From assembly GCA_030629105.1 (NCBI GenBank), contig DAOVPS010000083.1, positions 1 to 13,273 of the forward strand: DNA of 13,273 nucleotides, written 5' to 3'. Origin of the DNA: JABLTI01 sp030629105 (GTDB lineage Archaea; Asgardarchaeota; Heimdallarchaeia; JABLTI01). The notes under the pieces are model-generated. The model searched no databases. It was not told where the DNA came from and saw only the letters and a program-made list of their open reading frames with translations. Both the position numbers and the translations under genes were made by a program. The first letter of the stretch is position 1. Every line of letters starts with the position of its first letter. Shown here piece after piece: positions 1 to 6,713 of the stretch.

Positions 1-1116
1 CAAACTAGCTTCGACATCGCGAGTTTCAAGTGGAAAACAGAATTGATTACCATCCTTGTTGACAACTTGAGCACCCTTTCCACGTACTTTTTCAGTCACA
101 AGCAAACCTACGATTTGTTCAGGGAAAGCAGCACCAGTTGGGTGATATTGTACTGATTTCATCAGTTTCAATGGTGCGCCAGCTCGGTAACCCATAATAC
201 AACCATCAAAAGTAGCTCCATAATGGTTTGTTGTTGGGAAGTCTTGAATGTGTAGACGACCAAAACCACCAGTAGTAAGGATAGTTGCTTTTGATCTTAC
301 AGTAATATACTCTTTGCTGTCAAGATTAAGTAAAACAGCACCAGCAACTTGGCCAGTTTCATCTTTTATTAATTCAACTGCGGGAGAGAATTCTATAACT
401 TTGATGTCATTATTGAAAACTTCATCACGCAAAGTCTTCATAATTTCAGCACCTGTGAAATCCTTTGCGAAATGCATTCTCTTCCTAGAGGTTCCTCCTC
501 CGTGGATCGCATCCATTGTTCCATCGTCGAATTTATCAAACATCATTCCTAATTCTTCATACCATTTCAAGACAAAAGGAGCATCTCTAACAAGTCTTCT
601 GACTAGTGGAGGATCATTTTCATAATGTCCACCGCCGTAGGCATCTAGATAATGGATAGCTGGGTTGTCTACTTTTCTTACTGCTGCTTGGATACCACCT
701 TGAGCCATGGTAGTGTTTGAATCACCCATTCTTAGTTTAGTTACAATTAAGATATTCTCTGGTTTCACACCACTTTTCATTGCCCATAAAGCAGCATTTG
801 CACCAGCACCACCGCCACCAACAACTAAAACATCAACATCGAAATCGATTTTAGTTAAATCAATTGCTTTGGGATTTAGAATTGACTTGGTTTCGACAAT
901 TTTCGCAACTTCAAGAGGAACAACTTCACCTTTAGATACTCCAAACCGTAGTTTAGCTTTTTGTTCTTTGATGAAATCAGGATGGAAGTTTTCCAACACA
1001 TCTGTAATTTCATCTGGAGAACAATGATCTATGGTTTCTTTTGCTCGTTTATCTCGAGTTTTCTCAACTTTCTCAATTGATTCTCGCATGTAATCTGGAT
1101 AAGGATCTACTGTCAT
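1..1116 (-). CDS. sdhA/frdA: Fumarate reductase / succinate dehydrogenase flavoprotein subunit (TfrA/SdhA-like), C-terminus beyond the window
   Basis: This flavoprotein should interconvert fumarate and succinate on FAD, passing electrons to the iron-sulfur subunit encoded just upstream. I translated 372 codons, open to the window edge; the family is usually about 550-600 residues, so roughly the last third is missing. Visible parts: an FAD dinucleotide-binding GGGGAG at residues 100-105, SNTTMAQGG at 133-141, HGGGTSRKR at 205-213, QYHPTG at 323-328 and TEKVRGKG at 341-348. H325, E342 and R345 align with E. coli FrdA H232, E245 and R248. The histidine that carries covalent FAD in membrane SdhA/FrdA is Asn134 here, so FAD is probably non-covalent, as in archaeal thiol:fumarate reductase and L-aspartate oxidase. 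About 90 residues precede the FAD domain. The ATG at 1116 follows GAGGTG by seven bases, 21 bp after the previous gene. L-aspartate oxidase is an unlikely alternative given the SdhB-like partner. Confidence 0.9.
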   Translation of the reverse strand, partial: MTVDPYPDYMRESIEKVEKTRDKRAKETIDHCSPDEITDVLENFHPDFIKEQKAKLRFGVSKGEVVPLEVAKIVETKSILNPKAIDLTKIDFDVDVLVVGGGGAGANAALWAMKSGVKPENILIVTKLRMGDSNTTMAQGGIQAAVRKVDNPAIHYLDAYGGGHYENDPPLVRRLVRDAPFVLKWYEELGMMFDKFDDGTMDAIHGGGTSRKRMHFAKDFTGAEIMKTLRDEVFNNDIKVIEFSPAVELIKDETGQVAGAVLLNLDSKEYITVRSKATILTTGGFGRLHIQDFPTTNHYGATFDGCIMGYRAGAPLKLMKSVQYHPTGAAFPEQIVGLLVTEKVRGKGAQVVNKDGNQFCFPLETRDVEASL

Positions 1117-1137
1117 TTTCTTGCACCTCAGTTCCTC

Positions 1138-1830
1138 TTAGTCTTCCTCCCTCACTCTCGCATTGTAGAGTTTGGCAATGGCTTTCTGATCTGCTTTCAT
1201 CATTTTCTCGATTTCAGCATCATATGTGCCCTTTTCAACTTCCTTTACTCGCTTATCCAATTGTTTGTATTTTGGCATAATATATCTTCCATATAATCGT
1301 CTTGCAAGAATACCCACATTAAATTGAGAGATTTCTGCCGGACATCTTGTTGCACACAAACCACACATAATGCAATCAAAGCTGATTATAGCTGCTTGAG
1401 CTATGTCTCCGCGCAATGCTGCTTGGACATAATCCATAACTTCAATGTCCATTGGACATGCTTTTGTGCACGTATTACAGGATATACATTTTGCAATTTC
1501 TGGATAAAATTCGAGCATTGTGCTTGGTTCTGCTTTTAATGCTTCGATATTGTATTGCTTTTTATTTGCAGGATTAATTGGTATTTGAGCGATCAACATT
1601 CCATTTTCAACCTTTGTTGCACAAGCTAAGCCTGTGTAGAGTTTGTGATCACCTTGTAACCGATAGATTGTACTGCAGGCTCCACAGAAACCACCACGAC
1701 AACCAACACCTCGATCTAATCTCCAACCGAGATACTCAAGGGCTTTCATTATCGTGAGATTTGACGGAACCTCAAATTCTGTGTTTGCAACAATTATTTT
1801 TACCATTTCATGTTTTATTTCGGTTGCCAT
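1138..1830 (-). CDS. sdhB/frdB: Iron-sulfur subunit of fumarate reductase / succinate dehydrogenase (SdhB-like, TfrB N-terminal type)
   Basis: This subunit relays electrons between the flavoprotein and the Hdr proteins. With the ATG at 1830 it has 230 residues. The N-terminal plant-type ferredoxin domain binds [2Fe-2S] through C44, C49, C52 and C70. The C-terminal alpha-helical domain holds two complete CxxCxxCxxxCP sets: C115/C118/C121/C125 and C153/C156/C159/C163. Respiratory SdhB has [4Fe-4S] plus [3Fe-4S] there, so two [4Fe-4S] clusters are expected here, as in the N-terminal half of methanogen TfrB. A lysine/glutamate-rich tail of about 60 residues follows. A longer reading from GTG at 1839 is possible, but AAGGTGG at 1836-1842 is well placed for the ATG at 1830 and overlaps that GTG, so I prefer the ATG. 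No SdhC/SdhD anchor gene is adjacent. The hdrB stop lies inside this ribosome binding site, which suggests translational coupling. Confidence 0.9.
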   Translation of the reverse strand: MATEIKHEMVKIIVANTEFEVPSNLTIMKALEYLGWRLDRGVGCRGGFCGACSTIYRLQGDHKLYTGLACATKVENGMLIAQIPINPANKKQYNIEALKAEPSTMLEFYPEIAKCISCNTCTKACPMDIEVMDYVQAALRGDIAQAAIISFDCIMCGLCATRCPAEISQFNVGILARRLYGRYIMPKYKQLDKRVKEVEKGTYDAEIEKMMKADQKAIAKLYNARVREED

Positions 1831-1835
1831 ATCTG

Positions 1836-1842
1836 CCACCTT
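1836..1842 (-). promoter_or_regulatory. Ribosome binding site that decides the SdhB-like start
   Basis: The minus strand reads AAGGTGG, five bases before the ATG at 1830. It covers the alternative GTG start at 1839 and the hdrB stop codon (TAA at 1843-1841). This favours the ATG start and coupling of the two reading frames. Confidence 0.65.
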
Positions 1843-2761
1843 ATTTCTTTGCTTTCACGGGAACTTTCTGAGCTGTCCCCAATAACTTCCGTTTCTTTAA
1901 AACGGTAGTAGGATTAATTTTATGTTCTCCAAAACCCAGTTCCTTTGGATCTTTGCCTAATGCTAAAGCCATTAATTGTGTGAAATAAACAATTGGTACC
2001 TCTTTGAAAGAGGGATTAAGTTCTTTAGCTTCTTTTTGGCGCGCATCCAAGTTGAATTGACACAATGGACAAGAAACCATTACGAGGTCAATGTCTTTTC
2101 TAGTCATAGAACCAAGTATCTTATTTGTGCGGTCTGCAACTAGATGTTTATCTTTTACTGTTAAGTAAGAACCACAACATTCAGTCATATAGGGATCTTC
2201 TACTGCTTCACCACCAAGAGCGAAAATTAAATCGGATAGAATTGTTGGTTTTTCCGAATTTTCATCCACTGAAACTTCAGTGGGACGTAATAGTGTGCAG
2301 CCGTAGTAAGGAGCGATTTTTAGTCCTTTTAATGGATTAACAATTTTCCCTCGCAATTTATCTATACCAATTTTTTCCTTAATGATATCGAGTAAATGCA
2401 CGACCTCTACATCGCCTTCATAGTCTTCTTCTTCATCCATAAAAGCGTTTAATCTCATCGCTTTTTCTTCATCATTCTTGAACAGTAAATTCGCTCTCTT
2501 TAGAGTATTATAGCACATGGAGCATGTAGTCGTTACTTGATCGAAACCATCTTCTTTTGTACGAATCATATTCCTTATGGGTGCTAATTGACTTGTGAGA
2601 TTGTCATCAACTAATCCGAAGAATGTTCCACAGCAAGTCCATCGTGTTAATTCCACAAGATCTATACCATATTCTTTCATTACTGCACGAGTTGTGGAAT
2701 CCATATATTTCGCATAGGATTTTGCTGTACAACCGGGATAATAGGCTATCTTTTCTGTCAT
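1841..2761 (-). CDS. hdrB: Heterodisulfide reductase subunit B-like protein with two CCG domains
   Basis: HdrB proteins carry two non-cubane [4Fe-4S] clusters that reduce a disulfide in methanogens and act as the high-potential end of the HdrABC chain. Both cysteine-rich CCG motifs are complete here: C11, C43-C44-G, C80xxC83, and C155, C195-C196-G, C231xxC234. The length, 306 residues, is normal. The last 30 or so residues are lysine-rich. The gene sits between hdrC (18 bp upstream) and the SdhB-like gene (stop overlapping that gene's ribosome binding site). In methanogen thiol:fumarate reductase an HdrB-like domain is fused behind the SdhB-like domain; here the two are separate and in the opposite order. 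This is the only hdrB in the window, so it may serve HdrABC, the fumarate reductase, or both. The true oxidant in this organism cannot be read from the sequence; heterodisulfide is doubtful outside methanogens. GGAG lies upstream of the ATG. Confidence 0.92.
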   Translation of the reverse strand: MTEKIAYYPGCTAKSYAKYMDSTTRAVMKEYGIDLVELTRWTCCGTFFGLVDDNLTSQLAPIRNMIRTKEDGFDQVTTTCSMCYNTLKRANLLFKNDEEKAMRLNAFMDEEEDYEGDVEVVHLLDIIKEKIGIDKLRGKIVNPLKGLKIAPYYGCTLLRPTEVSVDENSEKPTILSDLIFALGGEAVEDPYMTECCGSYLTVKDKHLVADRTNKILGSMTRKDIDLVMVSCPLCQFNLDARQKEAKELNPSFKEVPIVYFTQLMALALGKDPKELGFGEHKINPTTVLKKRKLLGTAQKVPVKAKK

Positions 2762-2779
2762 AAGTTATTTCGCTCCAAT

Positions 2780-3187
2780 TCATGATGTCTGCTTTTTGAA
2801 GCTACTAATCAAGGCTATTTGTGGCAATTCTTCTAATTGTTCTTTTGTTAATGCCTCAAGCTCTACGTATGTTTTCTTTGATCGTAATGAGATTTCTCTC
2901 AATGCCTCCATTACCTTTGCGATATCTATTCCTTTTGGACACCTTGCACTACAAACTAAACATGAGGAACAAATCCAAAAGGTATTAGCGTCCAAAACTG
3001 ATTCATCGCCAAGTTGTATTTTATGTATCACTTGATTCGGTAATAGATCCATTACTGATGCTTCGGGACAGCCACCAGAACACTCACCACATTGATAGCA
3101 GATTTGTATATCATCACCTGCAAGTTCCATGACTTTTTCCCGGAAACGAATGCTTTTCTCGTTTTTTCCTATTTTAACAAAGGACAT
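2780..3187 (-). CDS. hdrC: Heterodisulfide reductase subunit C-like ferredoxin
   Basis: HdrC is a small two-[4Fe-4S] protein that carries electrons from the HdrA flavin to HdrB. The 135-residue product has C30/C33/C36/C40P and C73/C76/C79/C83P, with the helical spacing between them typical of HdrC (residues 42-72), and a helical charged C-terminus. The start at ATG 3187 is supported by TTGGAGTG about six bases upstream. It lies 40 bp after the hydrogenase protease gene and 18 bp before hdrB. The order hdrC-hdrB is that of the methanogen hdrCB unit; here hdrA and the hydrogenase genes are in the same run rather than elsewhere. Other dicluster ferredoxins are possible in principle, but context makes HdrC by far the best reading. 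Confidence 0.92.
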   Translation of the reverse strand: MSFVKIGKNEKSIRFREKVMELAGDDIQICYQCGECSGGCPEASVMDLLPNQVIHKIQLGDESVLDANTFWICSSCLVCSARCPKGIDIAKVMEALREISLRSKKTYVELEALTKEQLEELPQIALISSFKKQTS

Positions 3188-3227
3188 TTCTTACACTCCA
3201 AACTTTATCATTAATTTAAATTGATCT

Positions 3228-3749
3228 TTATTTTTTTGGTAATATTTCTGTGAGTTCTTTCTTAACCAATGCTACTGCTTTTGGTATAGCTTTTGCTACT
3301 TTGTCAGATAGTGATTCACTAAATTCATTGAAATTTTCTGCTTCAATTCCTATAATGATTACTTCATCAGGCATTTTCTCTGGTCCAAGTTCCTTTTTTA
3401 GAACATCATAAGCAGTTGCTAAATTACAATCATGAGCACAATACATACGTTTAGTAGTACCGAAATCCTCTATTGTTAATCTATGAACAGCTCCAGGAGT
3501 TCCATTATCCAAAGCCAAAGCATCGATCATTATGACTTTTTCATAACCAATGAATCGTTCTGCTAGACTTAAACCGCCTGTGGACAAATCATCAAACTCT
3601 AAACCAGAAATGTTAGAATATTTCTTCCGAAGCTCTTCTAAAACATGAATCCCAACTCCATCATCACTTAGAATAGGATTGCCAACGCCAAGTATGAGTA
3701 TCTTAGCGTTGTTAGTTTTAATGAAAACCTGAGAAGAATATTCATTCAT
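3228..3749 (-). CDS. [NiFe] hydrogenase maturation protease (peptidase M52, HyaD/HybD/FrhD family)
   Basis: This endopeptidase removes the C-terminal peptide of the hydrogenase large subunit once nickel is inserted. The 173-residue protein has the family motif GVGNPILSDDGVG at residues 21-33. By comparison with E. coli HybD (Glu16, Asp62, His93), the nickel-sensing ligands should be D30, D76 and H106, so an aspartate replaces the glutamate. The first 15 residues before the core beta strand are slightly longer than usual. Its ATG overlaps the mvhA stop (ATGA at 3749-3746), so the protease is translationally coupled to its probable substrate, whose last 26 residues lie beyond the predicted cleavage point. 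No other hydrogenase maturation gene (hypA-F) is present in the window. Confidence 0.93.
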   Translation of the reverse strand: MNEYSSQVFIKTNNAKILILGVGNPILSDDGVGIHVLEELRKKYSNISGLEFDDLSTGGLSLAERFIGYEKVIMIDALALDNGTPGAVHRLTIEDFGTTKRMYCAHDCNLATAYDVLKKELGPEKMPDEVIIIGIEAENFNEFSESLSDKVAKAIPKAVALVKKELTEILPKK

Positions 3750-5206
3750 TGCCTTCTAACCACATCTTTTAGTTTACGGTCTTTATCGAAGATTTTAATT
3801 TCCAAAGGCATGCTTCCATGTGGATTGTGTGTTGCACAAGCTAAACAAGGATCATAGGATCTAAAAGCCATTTCCACCATATTTAGCATGGCTTCGTTTT
3901 CGTAGTTCCCTTTCTTTATTACCTGTTTTGCAGCTTCTCTGACACTGATGTTTATCGGTGCAATGTTGTGAGTTGTAGCGACGATTAAGTTTACTTTGGT
4001 CATCATAGCATTTTCATCAACTGTGTAATCGTGTATCAATGTACCTCTTGGTGCTTCAACAATACCAATACCTCTACCGCCAATTGGTCCTTCAGGAATT
4101 ACTCGATATTCATTATTAGTTATATGAGGTCTCTTTACTATATCAACCATAATTTCCGCAGCATTAAGCATTTCAACTAGTCGTACCCAATTGGATACTA
4201 ATTGAAGATGACATGGTTTGCCAACTGTATCAGCGATTTTCTTTTTGGCTTTCTGTGCGAGTGGTGTTGAATATTCACCAATATTAAACCTAGCAAGTGG
4301 ACCTACACTATAAACGCCACTATCAGCTCCTGACTTTAGACCTTTCCAACCGATTTTTTTGATGAAAGTTTGTTTTGCAGTGCACCAAGGTTCACAATGT
4401 TCGCCCACATGTTCATAATAATTATCAGCTTGGAAGCGAGCAATCTCTTTACCGTCGGGATTTATAAGAACTTGTTCTCCATCATAATAATCGATATGAC
4501 CTTTATCATTAACAGTTGCTAAATAATTGTAAGCATTTTTGTAAACGGTTCCTACAATTAAATCCAAGATTTTCTTATTTTCTAGAATGGTATCAAACCA
4601 ATCAAAGACAAATTGAGAAAATTTAACCAAAGCTTCAGAACGTTCAAGAATCTCTTTGCGTTTTTCTTCTGTGAGGCCTATTGACATTCCACCGGGAATT
4701 GCGGTTATTGGGTGAACAGATTTTCCACCTAAGATTTGCTGAATTATATGGGAATGATTTCTGCCTTCAAGTGCTTTCAAAGTGAAATCTTTATCAGCAT
4801 GCAATATTCCAAGGAGATTTCTATCAGCTGGAGGTGCATCTGGACCTAAAACGAAGTCAGGACCGGCTAGTGCAAAGAAGTGTGCTGAATGAGAATACCA
4901 AACATGCGCAGCGCATCCTAGTCTCCTTAAATCCTCACCAGTTTTTGTAGGTTCTACATGAAATGCTTTATCTAGAGCTTTAGCACTGGCAATATGATGT
5001 GGCCAAGGACAGACACCACAAATTCTTGAAACAATTCGTGGCATTTCTTCAGCAGCTCTGCCTATACAGAACTTTTCAAAGCCTCTATATTCTGTTACTT
5101 GGAAGTAAGCATCTTCAGCATTGCCTTTTTCATCCAGAAATATGGAGATTTTAGCTTCTCCTTCCAATCGAGAAACGGGATTAATTTCAATTACTTTTTT
5201 TGTCAT
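3746..5206 (-). CDS. mvhA: [NiFe] hydrogenase large subunit, group 3c-like (MvhA)
   Basis: This is the catalytic subunit that splits or forms H2 at the Ni-Fe site. The 486-residue precursor has the N-terminal nickel motif RICGVCPWPH (C63, C66) and the C-terminal motif DPCLACATH (C454, C457, H460). All four nickel-ligating cysteines are therefore present and the enzyme should be active. After H460 a 26-residue tail remains, which the protease encoded immediately downstream should remove. The neighbours mvhG and mvhD place it in the MvhADG type that docks to HdrA, rather than the F420-reducing Frh type, which would carry an FrhB gene. There is no signal peptide or twin-arginine motif, so it is cytosolic. 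TTGGAG lies upstream of the ATG at 5206, and the gap to mvhG is 16 bp. Confidence 0.95.
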   Translation of the reverse strand: MTKKVIEINPVSRLEGEAKISIFLDEKGNAEDAYFQVTEYRGFEKFCIGRAAEEMPRIVSRICGVCPWPHHIASAKALDKAFHVEPTKTGEDLRRLGCAAHVWYSHSAHFFALAGPDFVLGPDAPPADRNLLGILHADKDFTLKALEGRNHSHIIQQILGGKSVHPITAIPGGMSIGLTEEKRKEILERSEALVKFSQFVFDWFDTILENKKILDLIVGTVYKNAYNYLATVNDKGHIDYYDGEQVLINPDGKEIARFQADNYYEHVGEHCEPWCTAKQTFIKKIGWKGLKSGADSGVYSVGPLARFNIGEYSTPLAQKAKKKIADTVGKPCHLQLVSNWVRLVEMLNAAEIMVDIVKRPHITNNEYRVIPEGPIGGRGIGIVEAPRGTLIHDYTVDENAMMTKVNLIVATTHNIAPINISVREAAKQVIKKGNYENEAMLNMVEMAFRSYDPCLACATHNPHGSMPLEIKIFDKDRKLKDVVRRQ

Positions 5207-5222
5207 TTTTGTTGTACTCCAA

Positions 5223-6248
5223 TTATTTTTTAGCTGAATCCGCTTTTTCCTCTCTAGCTTTCTTTAATTTCATATGCATTAAGATCTGAGGAACTGCAAA
5301 TCGATAGAAAGTACCAAATGGGTCAGGTACTTGATCCATAAGTTTCTTCAATCCTTCTGGTCCAAGCTCGCCTTCTTTCTTAGCTCCTGCAATGGAAGCT
5401 ATTGCAGAAAGCATCTTTAAACCAGGATCATCTACTTCTGGTGCTGGTCCAAAACAACCTCTACAAGGAATATTTGCCTGCACAGTACATTGATTTCCGC
5501 AACCAGCTCGTGTAGCTGGACCCATGCATATAAGTCCTTGAGCAAGTAGACATTTTTCAGGATCAGGATTGATCTCATACGGTCGCAAGAATTTATTGAT
5601 GACAATTTCATCAGGTTTTTCTCGACCACATTCTTCACACCGAGCTTTATCACCTGCGACAACTGTTCCCTTAGGTGGCAATTCTCCAGTTTTGATAAAG
5701 TTGGAAATAACTTCAACAAGTACTTCCCATTGACTTCGTACAGGAGGGCAACCAGGAACAAAATAATCGACATCTACTTCTGAGCCAAGTGGCATACAGT
5801 GATCTAGTAGTTTTGGTAAGGTCATTTTACGACCTTCTTTGTATTCAGATGAAGTACGCATATGGTTTGGTCCTGAATCATCCATATTATAACCATTGAC
5901 ATAGGCTTCTTCAAGGATTTCCGAAGCATCATAGGGATTAGCCATTTGAGGAATTCCACCCCAGCATGAACATGCCCCATAGGCGATTAGTACTTTGCTC
6001 TTCTTTCTGAACAAATGAGCCATTTCGGCGTGTTCAGAAGTTCTAATTGGACCATGATATAAAGTAATGTCAATTTCGTTATCCTTTAACGCTTCAACAT
6101 CTTTCACCTTAAAATCAGCTGCTAATTGCCAATATTGCAATTCAATAGCTTCATCTATAGGTACTAGAAGATCATTTAAGTTGACAATAGACATATCACA
6201 GCCCCCGCAATACGATCCTGCGGCTACTGCTAGTTTTATTTTACTCAT
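5223..6248 (-). CDS. mvhG: [NiFe] hydrogenase small subunit (MvhG)
   Basis: The small subunit wires the Ni-Fe site to MvhD through iron-sulfur clusters. The 341-residue product has the proximal-cluster cysteines C14 and C17 (SYCGGC), C93 (GACS) and C167 (PGCPP). Further cysteine-rich segments between about residues 208 and 271, including CEEC, CGNQC and CRGC, should bind the other clusters. The start is at the mature N-terminus with no Tat signal, so the protein stays in the cytosol. A lysine-rich C-terminus follows. The ATG at 6248 has a full AGGAGGT ribosome binding site (6260-6266), and the gene starts one base after the mvhD stop. Distant alternatives such as FrhG or NuoB-like proteins are less likely because mvhA and mvhD flank it. 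Confidence 0.94.
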   Translation of the reverse strand: MSKIKLAVAAGSYCGGCDMSIVNLNDLLVPIDEAIELQYWQLAADFKVKDVEALKDNEIDITLYHGPIRTSEHAEMAHLFRKKSKVLIAYGACSCWGGIPQMANPYDASEILEEAYVNGYNMDDSGPNHMRTSSEYKEGRKMTLPKLLDHCMPLGSEVDVDYFVPGCPPVRSQWEVLVEVISNFIKTGELPPKGTVVAGDKARCEECGREKPDEIVINKFLRPYEINPDPEKCLLAQGLICMGPATRAGCGNQCTVQANIPCRGCFGPAPEVDDPGLKMLSAIASIAGAKKEGELGPEGLKKLMDQVPDPFGTFYRFAVPQILMHMKLKKAREEKADSAKK

Positions 6249-6249
6249 G

Positions 6250-6696
6250 TTAATGTTTAACCTCCTGAATTAATCCTTCAGGTTTAAGTGGATTAGGGGG
6301 GAGATGTTTTAATTTCTCAATAAATTCACTCATTACTGTAACGAATTTTTTAGCCTCAGCAGAAGAAATCCATTCAAGCCTTATTCGCTCTTCTTCTATA
6401 CCGAGTTGTTTTGCTAGTTCCATCACCAGATACATTCGCTTTAATGTTTTGTAATTACCAACTACATAATGGCAATCTCCTGGATGACAACCTGCAACAA
6501 TAACACCATCTGCACCTTCAACTAAAGAATCAAAAATATAGTTCGGATCAATACGTCCAGAACATGGTGTCTCAATAGTTATTATATTGTCTGGATATTT
6601 CATTCGCGAAACGCCTGCAAGATCAGCAGCATTACTACTGCACCATTTGCAGAGGAAAGCAATCACTTTCGGTTCGGGGTTCAAAATCTTGGACAT
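6250..6696 (-). CDS. mvhD: Mvh hydrogenase iron-sulfur subunit linking to HdrA (MvhD/FlpD)
   Basis: MvhD carries a [2Fe-2S] cluster and is the contact through which hydrogenase electrons enter HdrA. The 148-residue protein has the family's five conserved cysteines: C16 and C19 (FLCKWC), C45 (PCSGR), C70 and C75 (GCHPGDC). Length and motif order match free-standing MvhD; it is not fused to HdrA as in some organisms. The gene sits directly between hdrA (17 bp upstream) and mvhG (1 bp downstream), which supports an HdrA-MvhD-MvhG-MvhA electron path. The ATG at 6696 is preceded by a moderate GAGTG ribosome binding site. Confidence 0.94.
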   Translation of the reverse strand: MSKILNPEPKVIAFLCKWCSSNAADLAGVSRMKYPDNIITIETPCSGRIDPNYIFDSLVEGADGVIVAGCHPGDCHYVVGNYKTLKRMYLVMELAKQLGIEEERIRLEWISSAEAKKFVTVMSEFIEKLKHLPPNPLKPEGLIQEVKH

Positions 6697-6713
6697 TTAA
6701 CTTACACTCTTTT

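Noticed and set aside
248..1027. Plus-strand open frames opposite the flavoprotein gene
   Set aside because: They mirror a continuous minus-strand frame with clear FrdA/SdhA motifs and have no recognisable domain. The same applies to the other plus-strand frames across the operon.
1..1116. L-aspartate oxidase (NadB) identity for the flavoprotein
   Set aside because: NadB also has non-covalent FAD and similar catalytic residues, but it works without an SdhB-like partner. The adjacent iron-sulfur gene and the Hdr context favour fumarate reductase/succinate dehydrogenase.
5432..5773. 113-codon minus-strand frame inside mvhG
   Set aside because: It is an out-of-frame shadow within a strongly conserved hydrogenase small subunit gene.
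3746..6696. F420-reducing hydrogenase (Frh) instead of Mvh
   Set aside because: There is no FrhB gene; an MvhD gene and hdrA are directly adjacent, which is the MvhADG-Hdr arrangement.
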